Shown: positions 36,361 through 46,268, numbered from the stretch's first letter. The stretch: DNA of 64,000 nucleotides from Chitinophaga niabensis (GCF_900129465.1 NZ_FSRA01000001.1:3474482-3538481), one strand, 5' to 3'. Numbers and translations are program-made. The notes: generated by a model not told the origin, from the letters alone.

Positions 36361-36777
36361 TCAGCTAGCGGTATGCTGAAGGTATTCCTGCAGGATGATG
36401 GTTGCACTGATCTCATCCACCAAACCCTTATTCTGCCTGTCTTTTTTCTTCATTCCACTATCCAGCATACTCTGAAAAGCCATCTTTGAGGTGAAACGTT
36501 CATCTACTTTTTTCAGCGGCATGTCAGGAAAATGTTTTTGCAGGATGCGGATGCATTCTTCCACCAGTGCGGTAGCATCTGTGGCACTACCATCCAGGTT
36601 ACGCGGCAGGCCTATGAGGATGAGTTCTACCGGCTCTGCTGCAAAGTATTTTTTGAGGTAAGGGATCAGTTCATGTGAAGGAACTGTGCCCAGCCCACTG
36701 GCTATGATCTTCAGCGGATCGGTCACCGCAAGCCCTGTTCTTTTTTTCCCGTAATCGATAGCCATTATCCTGGGCAT
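36361..36777 (-). CDS. ruvX: Putative Holliday junction resolvase / pre-16S rRNA nuclease RuvX (YqgF)
   Basis: 138 residues, RNase H-like fold. MAIDYGKKRTGLAVTDPLK carries the first catalytic aspartate. LILIGLPRNLDGSATDATALVEECI and KVDERFTSKMAFQSML carry the conserved VDER block, and DEISATIILQEYL the C-terminal aspartate. In E. coli YqgF processes the 16S rRNA 5' end; Holliday resolution has also been proposed. It starts 4 bp after the UbiA-family stop, so it is co-transcribed with it. Confidence 0.93.
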   Translation of the reverse strand: MPRIMAIDYGKKRTGLAVTDPLKIIASGLGTVPSHELIPYLKKYFAAEPVELILIGLPRNLDGSATDATALVEECIRILQKHFPDMPLKKVDERFTSKMAFQSMLDSGMKKKDRQNKGLVDEISATIILQEYLQHTAS

Positions 36778-36781
36778 ATTC

Positions 36782-37654
36782 CTATTGATTTAATATAAAC
36801 ATATCTGCAATGGCAAACACGGCAAAAACCACGCTTGCGATACCATTTGTTGTCATAAAAGCCAGGTTCACCCGGGAAAGATCATCGGGTTTTACCAGCC
36901 TGTGCTGCATCCATAACATCAGGATAAAAACACCGGCACCTATCCAGTACAGCCAGTGAAAACCTCCCAGCAGGCCAATGGCAACAGCCAAACCGGCGGC
37001 CACCAGGTGCAATGCTTCTGAAAACCTCAACCCTCCTGCTTTGCCTAACCAGGTAGGAATAGAATGCAATTGCTGTGATTTATCAAACTCTTCGTCCTGC
37101 AAGGCATAGATGATATCAAAACCGGATACCCAGCACAACACCAGGAAACTGAGCAGAACAGGTAATACGGCAAAACGCCCGGTTACTGCCAGGAAAGCTC
37201 CTATGGGCGCAAGCGACAGGCCAATACCGAGAACCAGGTGGCATAAAGCCGTAAAACGTTTGGTATAGCTATAGCCCAATACAACGATCAGGGCTATGGG
37301 AGATAAAAAGAAACATACGGGATTGATGAACCAGGTGGTAGCCATAAACAACACTGCGTTCCCGATCACGAAATACAAAGCGTTGGAAGCGGAAATGATG
37401 CCGGCAGGGATCTCCCTTTGTGCAGTACGGGGGTTCTTTTTATCAAAATCCGCATCCAGCCAGCGATTGAAGGCCATCGCCGCGCTGCGTGCAAAGACCA
37501 TGCAAAGTACCACCAGTAAAAGTTTCGACCAGTTGAATGAATACCCTGCCCAGGTCACTGCCAGAAAGAATCCGATCATGGCAAAAGGCATGGCAAAAAT
37601 GGTATGGCTGAATTTTACGAGCGACAGGTAATTCCGGATAACAGGTGAACTCAT
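36782..37654 (-). CDS. UbiA family polyprenyltransferase
   Basis: 290 residues with about eight membrane helices. Prenyl-diphosphate/Mg2+ motif 1 is N63-R-W-L-D67-A-D-F-D71 and motif 2 is in DIIYALQDEEFDK. The sequence looks like 4-hydroxybenzoate polyprenyltransferase-like proteins, which in menaquinone-using Bacteroidota probably act in quinone synthesis (UbiA or MqnP type). No other menaquinone gene is in the window to decide. It is flanked by 4-bp gaps to the SpoU methyltransferase and ruvX, so it lies in an operon. Confidence 0.88.
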   Translation of the reverse strand: MSSPVIRNYLSLVKFSHTIFAMPFAMIGFFLAVTWAGYSFNWSKLLLVVLCMVFARSAAMAFNRWLDADFDKKNPRTAQREIPAGIISASNALYFVIGNAVLFMATTWFINPVCFFLSPIALIVVLGYSYTKRFTALCHLVLGIGLSLAPIGAFLAVTGRFAVLPVLLSFLVLCWVSGFDIIYALQDEEFDKSQQLHSIPTWLGKAGGLRFSEALHLVAAGLAVAIGLLGGFHWLYWIGAGVFILMLWMQHRLVKPDDLSRVNLAFMTTNGIASVVFAVFAIADMFILNQ

Positions 37655-37658
37655 ATGG

Positions 37659-38192
37659 CTAGTTTTCAGTTTTTAATTTACAGAACAGGTCCCAAATTAC
37701 GATACCCGTGCTCACGGAAATGTTAAGCGAGTGTTTCATTCCCAGTTGCGGTATCTCGATGCAGCCATCCACCAGTTTCATCACTTCTCCGTCCACACCG
37801 GACACTTCGTTGCCAAATACCAGCGCCAGCGGCGTTTGGGAAGGTTTAAAGGTATCCAGCATCACACTTTGTGCTGCCTGCTCGATGGCCATAATAGTAT
37901 AGCCCTCTTCTTTTAACGCATTCACCGCTTCCACGGTTGTGGCAAAATACTGCCATTCCACTGTTTCTGTGGCACCGAGGGCGGTTTTCTGAATATCCCT
38001 GTGGGGTGGAACGGGTGTATACCCACATAATATAATACCCTGTACAAGGAAGGCATCTGCCGTTCTGAATACAGATCCTACATTGTGCATGCTCCGCACA
38101 TTATCCAGCACCAGCACCAGCGGGGTTTTGTCTGCCGCCTTAAACTCGCTGACCGTTTTCCGGCCCAGTTCATGCATGTTCAGTTTACGCAT
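37659..38192 (-). CDS. TrmH/SpoU family RNA 2'-O-methyltransferase
   Basis: 177 residues, SPOUT fold. Motif 1 is LDNVRSMHNVGSVFRTADAFLV, motif 2 is LVFGNEVSGVDGEVMKLVDGCIEIPQLG, and motif 3 is MKHSLNISVSTGIVIWDL. It methylates a ribose in tRNA or rRNA; the single-domain form does not reveal the target. I start at MRKLNMHELG. A TATCTTTG (38204-38197) lies only 4 bases upstream, implying a nearly leaderless mRNA, and the longer frame would begin upstream of that promoter. Confidence 0.9.
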   Translation of the reverse strand: MRKLNMHELGRKTVSEFKAADKTPLVLVLDNVRSMHNVGSVFRTADAFLVQGIILCGYTPVPPHRDIQKTALGATETVEWQYFATTVEAVNALKEEGYTIMAIEQAAQSVMLDTFKPSQTPLALVFGNEVSGVDGEVMKLVDGCIEIPQLGMKHSLNISVSTGIVIWDLFCKLKTEN

Positions 38193-38196
38193 CCTG

Positions 38197-38204
38197 CAAA
38201 GATA
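38197..38204 (-). promoter_or_regulatory. Candidate -7 element 4 bases from the methyltransferase ATG
   Basis: TATCTTTG on the minus strand followed by CAGG and ATG. No good -33 match is seen. The spacing implies transcription starts at or beside the start codon. Confidence 0.5.
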
Positions 38205-38263
38205 GTTGATGTCAGTTAATGCAGGCACCCTGTTTTGATCGGGTCATTATTTGTCTTTTCTAC

Positions 38264-38271
38264 TATATTTG
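38264..38271 (+). promoter_or_regulatory. Candidate -7 element 4 bases from the mutS ATG
   Basis: TATATTTG followed by CCGC and ATG, mirroring the divergent methyltransferase promoter. A TTTTG lies 26 bases upstream, longer than usual. Confidence 0.5.
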
Positions 38272-38275
38272 CCGC

Positions 38276-40873
38276 ATGGCTAAAAGCAAATCGGAAGAAA
38301 CACCCCTCATGACGCAGCATAAGGCTATTAAAGCCAAATATCCTGACGCAGTGCTGCTTTTCAGGGTGGGGGATTTTTATGAAACATTCAATGAGGATGC
38401 TGTAATAGCTTCGAAGGTATTAGGTATTGTACTCACCAAAAGGGCCAATGGCAGTGCCGCTTATATAGACCTGGCCGGCTTCCCTTACCATTCGCTGGAA
38501 ACCTACCTGCACAAACTGGTGAAGGCTGGTCACCGCGTGGCCGTTTGCGATCAGCTGGAAGACCCTAAAACAGTGAAAGGGATCGTAAAACGGGGTGTAA
38601 CAGAAATGATCACTCCCGGTGTGGCGGTGAACGACAAGCTGCTGGAAAACAGCACCAACAACTTCCTGGCTGCGGTACATTTTGGATTGAATAATACCGG
38701 CGTGGCTTTCCTGGATATTTCCACCGGGGAATTATTTGCTGCGCAGGGTAGTACGGAATACATCGACAAATTACTGCAAAGCTTCCGCCCTGCGGAAGTG
38801 ATCTTTGCCAAACAACAGCAAAAACATTTCCGGCAAACATTCGGTTCCCGCTTTTATACCTACACCCTGGAAGAGTGGATCTTTACGAATAATTATGCCC
38901 GGGAGATACTCCATAAACATTTCGAAACACATTCCCTCAAAGGATTTGGTATAGAGGACCTTACCGATGCGGTAATTGCCGCTGGTGCCACCATGCACTA
39001 CCTGAAAGATACGGAACACCCTCACCTGCAACATATCACCGCCATTCAGCGGATCGACCAGGATGATTTCCTCTGGATGGACCGTTTTACCATCCGTAAC
39101 CTGGAACTGCTGCAAAGCACCGTGGAACAGGGAAGATCACTGATCGGCACCCTCGATAACACACTCACGCCAATGGGTGCACGTTTATTGAAACGCTGGA
39201 TCGTATTCCCCCTGCGTGACCTCACACGTATTCATGAAAGACTGGATACCGTAGAGGACCTGATCAAAGAAGCAGACCGTACCCATGCCCTGCAACAACA
39301 TCTTAAGGCAGTGGGTGACCTGGAACGGCTGGTATCCAAAATTCCCCTGCGGAAGATCAATCCGAGGGAAGTGATGCAGCTGGCCCGTTCCCTGCAACAG
39401 GTGATCGCCATCAAGGAATTATTGTCCAATGCCAGCACAGGACTGTTACAGGAGTTACACGGACTGCTTGACCCCTGTTTTACGATCCTCGAAAAGATCC
39501 TCGCAGAGATCTCCGATAATCCCCCGGTTCTGGCGAATAAAGGTGGAGTGATCCGGGAAGGCGTTCATGCAGAATTAGATGACCTGCGGGCGATCGCTAC
39601 CTCCGGTAAGGAATACCTCCTGCGCATTCAGCAGCAGGAATCTGAGGCTACGGGCATCCCTTCCCTCAAAGTAGCCTTTAATAATGTGTTCGGTTATTAT
39701 CTTGAAGTAACCAACACCCACAAGAATAAAGTACCTGCCAACTGGATCCGCAAACAAACGCTGGCCAACGCAGAAAGATATATAACACCCGAACTGAAAG
39801 AATACGAAGAGAAGATCACCGGTGCAGAAGATAAGATACAGGTGCTGGAGATACAATTGTATGATGCCTTGCTGCTTGCTTTACAGGAATACATCCTTCC
39901 TATTCAGCGTAATGCGCAGGCGCTTGGCCGGTTGGATTGCCTGCTTTGCTTTGCGCATAATGCCGTTCAATTCAAATACCGCCGTCCGAATGTTACAGAT
40001 GCGTACTTCATTGATATCAAAGATGGCAGGCATCCTGTAATAGAACAGGGCTTGCCTACGGGAGAGACTTATGTGACCAACGATCTGTTGTTACATCAGA
40101 ATGAGCAGCAGGTGATCATCCTCACCGGGCCCAACATGAGTGGTAAGTCTGCGTTATTAAGGCAAACTGCGCTCATCACATTGATGGCGCATATGGGTAG
40201 TTTTGTACCTGCTTCCGCTGCTGAGATCGGGTTGACGGATAAGATCTTCACGCGGGTGGGGGCTTCTGATAACCTGAGTGGTGGGGAAAGTACCTTTATG
40301 GTGGAAATGAATGAAACGGCCAGCATCATTAATAACCTTACCCCCAGGAGCCTGATCATCCTGGATGAGATCGGGCGGGGTACCAGTACATACGATGGTA
40401 TTTCTATTGCCTGGAGCATTGTGGATTACCTCCATGATATGACGCCTCACCGGCCCAAAACATTATTTGCCACGCACTACCATGAATTGAATGAGCTGGA
40501 AAATAAGCACAGCCGGGTGAAGAACTTTCATATCACTAATAAAGAAGTGGGAAATAAGATCATCTTCCTTCGTAAACTGGCACCGGGAGGTAGCAGGCAT
40601 AGCTTTGGTATTCATGTGGCGAAGATTGCAGGGATGCCTCCGCAGCTGATCGACAGGGCTAATGAGATACTTACACAGTTGGAAAGCCAGCATATTGCAG
40701 CACCTATGGAACAGATCGCTGCACCGATACAGAAAGTGCAGCTGAGCATTTTTGATGCGCATAGCGATACGTTCAAAGATATTCGGGAGAAGCTGGAATC
40801 TGTTGATATTAACAGGCTGACGCCTGTGGAGGCCTTGTTGAAGTTGAGCGAGATCAAGGATTTGTTGCAGTAA
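38276..40873 (+). CDS. mutS: DNA mismatch repair protein MutS
   Basis: About 865 residues, full MutS1 length. The N-terminal mismatch-binding domain has the FYETF motif (LLFRVGDFYETFNEDA) whose Phe stacks on the mispair. Connector, core lever and clamp domains follow. The ATPase domain carries Walker A (TGPNMSGKSALLRQTA), the GGESTFMVEM signature and Walker B (LIILDEIGRGTSTYDG). The C-terminal end has a short helical tail. The start at 38276 follows a TATATTTG by 4 bases; 19 upstream codons in frame precede that element and are unlikely to be translated. Confidence 0.97.
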   Translation: MAKSKSEETPLMTQHKAIKAKYPDAVLLFRVGDFYETFNEDAVIASKVLGIVLTKRANGSAAYIDLAGFPYHSLETYLHKLVKAGHRVAVCDQLEDPKTVKGIVKRGVTEMITPGVAVNDKLLENSTNNFLAAVHFGLNNTGVAFLDISTGELFAAQGSTEYIDKLLQSFRPAEVIFAKQQQKHFRQTFGSRFYTYTLEEWIFTNNYAREILHKHFETHSLKGFGIEDLTDAVIAAGATMHYLKDTEHPHLQHITAIQRIDQDDFLWMDRFTIRNLELLQSTVEQGRSLIGTLDNTLTPMGARLLKRWIVFPLRDLTRIHERLDTVEDLIKEADRTHALQQHLKAVGDLERLVSKIPLRKINPREVMQLARSLQQVIAIKELLSNASTGLLQELHGLLDPCFTILEKILAEISDNPPVLANKGGVIREGVHAELDDLRAIATSGKEYLLRIQQQESEATGIPSLKVAFNNVFGYYLEVTNTHKNKVPANWIRKQTLANAERYITPELKEYEEKITGAEDKIQVLEIQLYDALLLALQEYILPIQRNAQALGRLDCLLCFAHNAVQFKYRRPNVTDAYFIDIKDGRHPVIEQGLPTGETYVTNDLLLHQNEQQVIILTGPNMSGKSALLRQTALITLMAHMGSFVPASAAEIGLTDKIFTRVGASDNLSGGESTFMVEMNETASIINNLTPRSLIILDEIGRGTSTYDGISIAWSIVDYLHDMTPHRPKTLFATHYHELNELENKHSRVKNFHITNKEVGNKIIFLRKLAPGGSRHSFGIHVAKIAGMPPQLIDRANEILTQLESQHIAAPMEQIAAPIQKVQLSIFDAHSDTFKDIREKLESVDINRLTPVEALLKLSEIKDLLQ

Positions 40874-40888
40874 GTTCCTGCTGAGGGC

Positions 40889-40955
40889 CTGCCGCGCCGC
40901 AGAGGGCGGAGGTTTTTTATTTTTTGGGAAGGGGCGTTTCTTTTTAGCAAGGCAT
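40889..40955 (+). repeat. Dispersed intergenic repeat, copy A
   Basis: TGCCGCGCCGCAGAGGGCGG, then AGG, a T-rich run, GGGAAGGGGCGTTTC and TTTTT. CCT-(g)-CCGC can pair with GCGG-AGG before the T-run, so it may serve as the mutS terminator (16 bp past the stop). Related copies occur at 48852, 55380 and 55493. Confidence 0.7.
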
Positions 40956-40974
40956 TTATTCAACTTCTTTATAA

Positions 40975-41005
40975 ATAAAAAAAGCCGTCTCCTTCGAGAC
41001 GGCTT
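40975..41005 (-). terminator. Intrinsic terminator after SusCD pair 1
   Basis: AAGCCGTCTC / GAGACGGCTT (10 bp, loop of four) followed by TTTTT on the minus strand, 15 bp past the SusD stop. Confidence 0.9.
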
Positions 41006-41019
41006 CTCTTTTTTCAAGA

Positions 41020-42732
41020 TCACTGTTTATCCCACCATACGCGTCCGGTCAGCTGGTTAGGGCTGCCGTACTCACCACTCGTCTGCATTTCAGCGAGGGC
41101 GTTATTGTAGTTCGTTATGTTCAATGAATTGGGGATGGGCAATTGCCAGCGGCGGGGTATTGCAGCTTCCACGCCACCGATCGTTACAGGTTCCATTGGC
41201 AGAATACCTCCTTGCTTTGGAATACCCAGCCTTTTCCAGCTGCCCCATGCTTCCCATGGAGATTTGAAATGGTTCAGGAAATTCTGCACGCCGATCTTTT
41301 CCAGCTTCTGCTCATCTGTTCCTCCGAAAGCAATATCTGCATGCTGCAGGTAAGTATCTATTTCTGCCGGCGTTACCGCACTGTATTCAACAACACCAGC
41401 TATCTTGCCCATGGCATCGTAAGCCTGGATAGAAGCAGTTACACCTTTGTCGTACCAGGTCTTTGCATCCTGTGTGATAATATTACGCACAGCGAGCTCG
41501 GACATGATGAAGCAGTATTCCGCATAAGTGAGCAAAGGTTGTGTGTACTGGCCATTTGCACCACCATCACCAGAAAGATCGAACAGCCTGTTCTGGTATT
41601 GGGACAATGTATCTACCGTTACATCTTCTTTTCTGCCATCTGCAAATACGAGGCTGTAAGTTTTTGTGCCGAAAAGGTTCACGTTTGCAGGGAGGTTCAC
41701 TGCATCAGGACTAACCGGTAAACCCACATAACGTTCCGGGTTATAAACAGCCGTTTCAGGGAAACCGCCACCCAGTTTGATATAATCAAAACGTTCCCTA
41801 GTCATGCCATTCTTTTTATAGAACAGGCGAAGACGCGGATCTGTGTGCGTACGCAGGAAGTTCAGCATATTACGGCCGGCTGCGCTGGAATTATTCCCCT
41901 GGGAACCCCAGTTACCACCACGGGCAAAGTTTGTTCCGGAAATAAATTTCCATTCTTCCTCATTGCTGGTGTATACGCCGCCTGCACTGGCGAGTACATC
42001 ATCCACGATCTGTTTTGTTTTTGCAGGGTTACGTTTCAGCAAACGCATCGCGATCTTTAAACGCAGTACGTTGGCTGTTTTTGCGTAATTGGCTGTTGCC
42101 GTGGCTGCATTGGTATAGAACATATCGTATGAGCCATAAGAGATCTGACCGGCAGCAGGTTTCACCAGGGAATCCACTGCGCCTTTCAGCTCTGCATCTA
42201 AAGTGGCGAACACTTTTTCCTGTGTATCATATACCGGGGTGAAATTAGCTGTTTCGCGTGCTCTCAGTGCTTCTGTGTAAGGAATAGAACCATTCACATC
42301 TGACACGCGGAATGCGGCAAATGCTTTATGGATGCGTGCTATGGCTATAAGGTTGCGATACTGGCCACGATCTGCTTCCGGCATTTTACCCACGATCTTT
42401 TCGATCTCCACGAGGTTACGGCCGATGTTGGTGTAGAAAGCCTGGTAATAATCATTCACATTCTGTGCGCCAAACATACCAGCCACATTACCTGCAGGAA
42501 AAGCTACCGTGAACTGCATCCAGCGCATGAGGTAACCGTAGTTATCGTAGTACCAGTCAAAATCCCTGTCTACCATTGCCTTCTGGGAAGAAGTGATCAT
42601 ATATTCCGGCGGCAGTGTGGGAGATACTTCCGGGTCTGTATTGTATTCAGCAAAATCCTTTGTACAAGCGCTCGCAAAAGTTGCGATGGCCAATACGCCG
42701 ATGCCTAATTTATGTTTGATATTCATCATCAT
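41020..42732 (-). CDS. SusD/RagB family lipoprotein (pair 1)
   Basis: About 570 residues. The signal and lipobox are ATFASACTKDF, so it is an outer-membrane lipoprotein. SusD proteins form the lid over the SusC channel and bind the incoming oligosaccharide or peptide. TPR-like helical segments (NLIAIARIHKAFAAFRVSDVNGSIPYTEAL) and the C-terminal PWEAWGSWKRLGIPK...PNSLNITNYNNALAEM with final GRVWWDK are typical of the SusD-like_2 group. Three ATGs start the frame; the third (42726) is best spaced from AAGGA. It lies 12 bp after the SusC stop. Confidence 0.92.
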   Translation of the reverse strand: MMMNIKHKLGIGVLAIATFASACTKDFAEYNTDPEVSPTLPPEYMITSSQKAMVDRDFDWYYDNYGYLMRWMQFTVAFPAGNVAGMFGAQNVNDYYQAFYTNIGRNLVEIEKIVGKMPEADRGQYRNLIAIARIHKAFAAFRVSDVNGSIPYTEALRARETANFTPVYDTQEKVFATLDAELKGAVDSLVKPAAGQISYGSYDMFYTNAATATANYAKTANVLRLKIAMRLLKRNPAKTKQIVDDVLASAGGVYTSNEEEWKFISGTNFARGGNWGSQGNNSSAAGRNMLNFLRTHTDPRLRLFYKKNGMTRERFDYIKLGGGFPETAVYNPERYVGLPVSPDAVNLPANVNLFGTKTYSLVFADGRKEDVTVDTLSQYQNRLFDLSGDGGANGQYTQPLLTYAEYCFIMSELAVRNIITQDAKTWYDKGVTASIQAYDAMGKIAGVVEYSAVTPAEIDTYLQHADIAFGGTDEQKLEKIGVQNFLNHFKSPWEAWGSWKRLGIPKQGGILPMEPVTIGGVEAAIPRRWQLPIPNSLNITNYNNALAEMQTSGEYGSPNQLTGRVWWDKQ

Positions 42733-42744
42733 CCTTTTTGAAAA

Positions 42745-45700
42745 TTAGAAACCAAGTTGAACCGTTATTGCCATGTTGCGGATAAAGGGTGCGCCGCCAT
42801 ATTCAGAGAAAGCGAAAGTGCTGTTGTTACGCAGGCTTTCCGGGTTGATATTATCCGGCAGGTTGTTGAACAGGTAACCAAGGTTACGGCCTACCAGCAT
42901 CACACGCGCTTTCGTAAGTTTCAGGCGTTCGATCATCTTAGCAGGGAAAGTATAACCCAGGGAAACTTCACGCAGTGCCACATAAGATGCGTCAAATACA
43001 GAAGCCTGGCGGATACCGATACCCCACTCCCCTATCATGCTGTAATACTGATAAGGTGTTAAAGGATTTACATACCCTTTATCATATGCTTCGCGATAGC
43101 TCATGCCGCTGATGTCTTCTGTTTTACCGGTAGCGGTGGTTCCTTTCATACCCGGGCCAAACACGCCATCCGGGATCATCCCATCGTTGCGTTGTACACC
43201 CTGATCATCTGTCCATGCCAGGCCACCTGATGCGGCATCACGGCCAGGTAATGTGCTTTCAACAGTACCACGGCCTGTTCCATATTGATGAGAAGCAGAG
43301 AAGATATCTCCTCCCACACGTGCCTGCAGCAATACACTCAGGTTCCAGTTCCTGTATGTGAAGTTGTTGCTCAGGCCCAGGTTGAAATCTGGCGTGATGT
43401 TACCCACTTCTGCATAACTGCGTTTGTATTGAACCGGGAAGGAAGTAGATGTTTCAATAATGGGTTTACCGTTCTTGGTTGGATCAGTAGACTTATAAGG
43501 CGTGTAACCATAGTTGGTTACCAGCACACCATACGGGCGGCCTACCTGTGCAATTACACGTACATCCTGGTCGTTACCCATTTCGTAAGTGTTCACACCG
43601 GGAGTGAGTTCAATGATCTTGTTAGTGTTGCGGCTACCATTCAGGTTTACATCCCACTGGAAGTTTTTGCCCTGAACCGGACGGCCATTAATGGCGATCT
43701 CAATACCCTGGTTCTGGAAGTTACCGGCATTGATGAATTTATTCTTCACACCGGATTCAGTAGGTACATCCAGTTTCAGGATCTGATCTTTGATGTTTGT
43801 TTTATACAATGCCACATCCAAACCGATCCTGTTGTTGAGGAACCTTACATCGGCACCTACTTCAAAAGAGTGTGCCATGGAAGGTTTCAGGTTATCGTTC
43901 GGATATGTGTCTTTGTTATAAGGATAATAGAGGTATCCGCTGTTCGGGCCACCATTCCATATTTCCTCCATAATGTATCCGCTGTTCAGCTGGAATGGAT
44001 CGGTGTCTCCGCCTACTACTGCATAAGAGGCCCTTACTTTACCATAAGAGATCCAGGAAGGCAGTTGTGATTTTAAGGTTTCGGTGAATTCCCATGCAGC
44101 ACTTACAGATGGATAGAAGTAAGAATAGTTACCGCCGCCTAATGGATAAGCCAGTGCGGAAGACCAGTCGTTACGGCCAGTTACATCCAGGAAGAAAGCA
44201 TTTTTATAAGAAAGGCTTGCGGATGCAAACACAGCATTGATCTGTTTGCGGGCCAGGTTTTTATTGTTGCGCGTATCAACAGGGCCGATACTATTGCTCA
44301 CAGTGAACTTACCGGGGATCAAAAGACCATTGGTGGTTCTTGCGCTGTATTGGTTACCGATGCCGGAGTTCCAGGTTTCAGCACCCAGGTTCACATTCAG
44401 GGTGAAGTCATCATTCAGCTTAGGCGTGAACATGGCCATACCGGTGAAAGTGTATTGGGTTTTGTTGATACCGGAGTAGGCATACAATCCACGTGAGCCG
44501 CCAAAGTTAACTCCCCAGCCCAGTTCACGGCGATCGTCTTTATTTTGTTCATTACTGAAAGTACCGCGTACCAGGAATTTCAGCCAGTCCGTTGCTGTTG
44601 CATTGAGGGAGAGATTTCCCATCATCAGGTTTTCGTTATGCGTCCACCTGTCGTTGTTCAATGCAAACCAGTAGTCAGCTCCGGGATAGGAACCCAGATA
44701 ATCCATCAGGTCCTGTTTACCGGGATTGGGGCCCAGGTAGCGGGCGCTCCAGTAAGCTGGATCGTAGTTACGGGGGAATACATAGATCCATTTACGGCCA
44801 ATATTCTGGCTGGTATAGTCACCTCCCTGTGCGGTAGGATTGAGTGTTTTAGAGAATGAATACGTAAAGCCACCTTCTGCGCTGAGCCATTTGGACAGTA
44901 CAGCAGAAGATTTCAGGGAGAATGCATCCCTGGAGAATTTGTTGTTCGGCATTACGCTGTTGTTATCCAGGTGGGAATAAGAAAAGCGGAAATTTGCTTT
45001 ATCTGTTCCACCTTCCACGGCCACGTTAGTGTTGGAATATTTACCAAGCTGGTAGCCATCTGTGGCATTATCCGGCATGGGGCTGTAGGGAACAATATCA
45101 CCATTGGGGAGTTTAGCCATCTGGCCCTGCATTTTAGGGCCGAAGCTGTTACCACCGGGAACGATCACATCATTACCCTGCGCGTCCTTTGTGAATTTAC
45201 CATCTGTTCCGCCGCCGTATACATTCTGCAATGCAATGGGGCCACGGTATACATGTTCGAACTGAACCGTCTGGCTAACATCTACACCAAGGCCTTTACG
45301 GGTGAGACCTTTTTTTGTGGTGATGAGGATGGCGCCGTTGATGGCACGTGAACCATACAATGCAGTAGCGGCTGCACCTTTCAGTACAGATACGGTTTCA
45401 AAATCGTCCGGGTTAAAATTCTTCAACACGTTACCGAAGTTCACAGCATTATCTGCGTCTTCATTTTCGAAGATCACACCATCTATAATAAAGATGGGTT
45501 GGTCTTTACCATTCAGTGATTTGGCACCGCGGAGTACAATGCGATTTGCTGCCTGCGGACCTCCGGCGGCTCCGGAAATGTCCACCCCGGCTACTTTTCC
45601 CTGCAATGCAGCAACAGGGTTCACGGAGTTGGTGCGGGTCAGTTCGGAGCCTTTCAGTTCCGTCATGGCGTAACCGAGTTTGCGGGCTTCGCGTTTAATA

Positions 45701-46029
45701 CCCAATGCTGTTACCACTACTTCATTCAGATTCTTGGAATCTTCTTTGAGTATAACAGCAAGCGGGCCATCTGCTACCTGTACTTCCTGGGCAGCATATC
45801 CCATAAATGAAAAGATAAGTGTGGCAGAAGCGGGCACATTGATTTTAAAAGACCCGTCTGCAGCGGTTAACACACCATTCTGCGTACCTTTTTCTTTAAC
45901 GGTAACACCCGGTAAGAGGGTGCCGTTTACATCCTTGACCGTACCGGCAACTGCTTTTTTCTCCTGTGCCCAAACGTGGGGGGCAAAGCAGAAAGTCAGT
46001 AACGTGGCGAGAAGAACAATCCTGCGCAT
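42745..46029 (-). CDS. SusC/RagA family TonB-linked outer-membrane transporter (pair 1, no STN domain)
   Basis: About 1,094 residues from MRRIVLLATLL (46 upstream in-frame codons lack homology). Signal peptide (PHVWAQ), then directly a carboxypeptidase-regulatory-like domain (AVAGTVKDVNGTLLPGVTVKEKGT). The TonB plug (NPVAALQGKVAGVDISGAAGG...IFIIDGVIFEN...VLKGAAATALYGSRAINGAILITTKKG) and a 22-strand-type barrel follow. The end is VQLGF. It lacks the STN domain of the other two SusC proteins here. A LacI regulator gene lies upstream on the same strand, and the region between holds a likely operator. Confidence 0.93.
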   Translation of the reverse strand: MRRIVLLATLLTFCFAPHVWAQEKKAVAGTVKDVNGTLLPGVTVKEKGTQNGVLTAADGSFKINVPASATLIFSFMGYAAQEVQVADGPLAVILKEDSKNLNEVVVTALGIKREARKLGYAMTELKGSELTRTNSVNPVAALQGKVAGVDISGAAGGPQAANRIVLRGAKSLNGKDQPIFIIDGVIFENEDADNAVNFGNVLKNFNPDDFETVSVLKGAAATALYGSRAINGAILITTKKGLTRKGLGVDVSQTVQFEHVYRGPIALQNVYGGGTDGKFTKDAQGNDVIVPGGNSFGPKMQGQMAKLPNGDIVPYSPMPDNATDGYQLGKYSNTNVAVEGGTDKANFRFSYSHLDNNSVMPNNKFSRDAFSLKSSAVLSKWLSAEGGFTYSFSKTLNPTAQGGDYTSQNIGRKWIYVFPRNYDPAYWSARYLGPNPGKQDLMDYLGSYPGADYWFALNNDRWTHNENLMMGNLSLNATATDWLKFLVRGTFSNEQNKDDRRELGWGVNFGGSRGLYAYSGINKTQYTFTGMAMFTPKLNDDFTLNVNLGAETWNSGIGNQYSARTTNGLLIPGKFTVSNSIGPVDTRNNKNLARKQINAVFASASLSYKNAFFLDVTGRNDWSSALAYPLGGGNYSYFYPSVSAAWEFTETLKSQLPSWISYGKVRASYAVVGGDTDPFQLNSGYIMEEIWNGGPNSGYLYYPYNKDTYPNDNLKPSMAHSFEVGADVRFLNNRIGLDVALYKTNIKDQILKLDVPTESGVKNKFINAGNFQNQGIEIAINGRPVQGKNFQWDVNLNGSRNTNKIIELTPGVNTYEMGNDQDVRVIAQVGRPYGVLVTNYGYTPYKSTDPTKNGKPIIETSTSFPVQYKRSYAEVGNITPDFNLGLSNNFTYRNWNLSVLLQARVGGDIFSASHQYGTGRGTVESTLPGRDAASGGLAWTDDQGVQRNDGMIPDGVFGPGMKGTTATGKTEDISGMSYREAYDKGYVNPLTPYQYYSMIGEWGIGIRQASVFDASYVALREVSLGYTFPAKMIERLKLTKARVMLVGRNLGYLFNNLPDNINPESLRNNSTFAFSEYGGAPFIRNMAITVQLGF

Positions 46030-46247
46030 AGCTTCCTTAGATTTTAATTGTGAATGCGTGATCAATAGACAATAGTTATCCATTACTGGTTGATAGCTGA
46101 TGTTTAAGCATCCGCTGCAAGTCAATACAATTTCATACCGTGACGCGGTGATTTGCGCACAGTCCACATACAGGTTGATAAATGGGAGTGATTAGATTGC
46201 TACCTGAATCTTTTTCTTTGTTTCCGTACTACGTTGTCCCTGAAACC

Positions 46248-46268
46248 TGCTAATAAAACGATTTAGCA
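46248..46268. promoter_or_regulatory. LacI-operator-like site upstream of SusC pair 1
   Basis: TGCTAA, nine bases, TTAGCA. Its right part CGATTTAGCA is identical to the right half of the palindrome in front of the LacI gene at 47639. It lies 219 bp from the SusC start. Confidence 0.5.

Noticed and set aside
40463..41023. 186-codon minus-strand frame antisense to the mutS end
   Set aside because: Almost all of it is a shadow of mutS, and its N-terminus is composed of repeat copy A and a terminator read in reverse.
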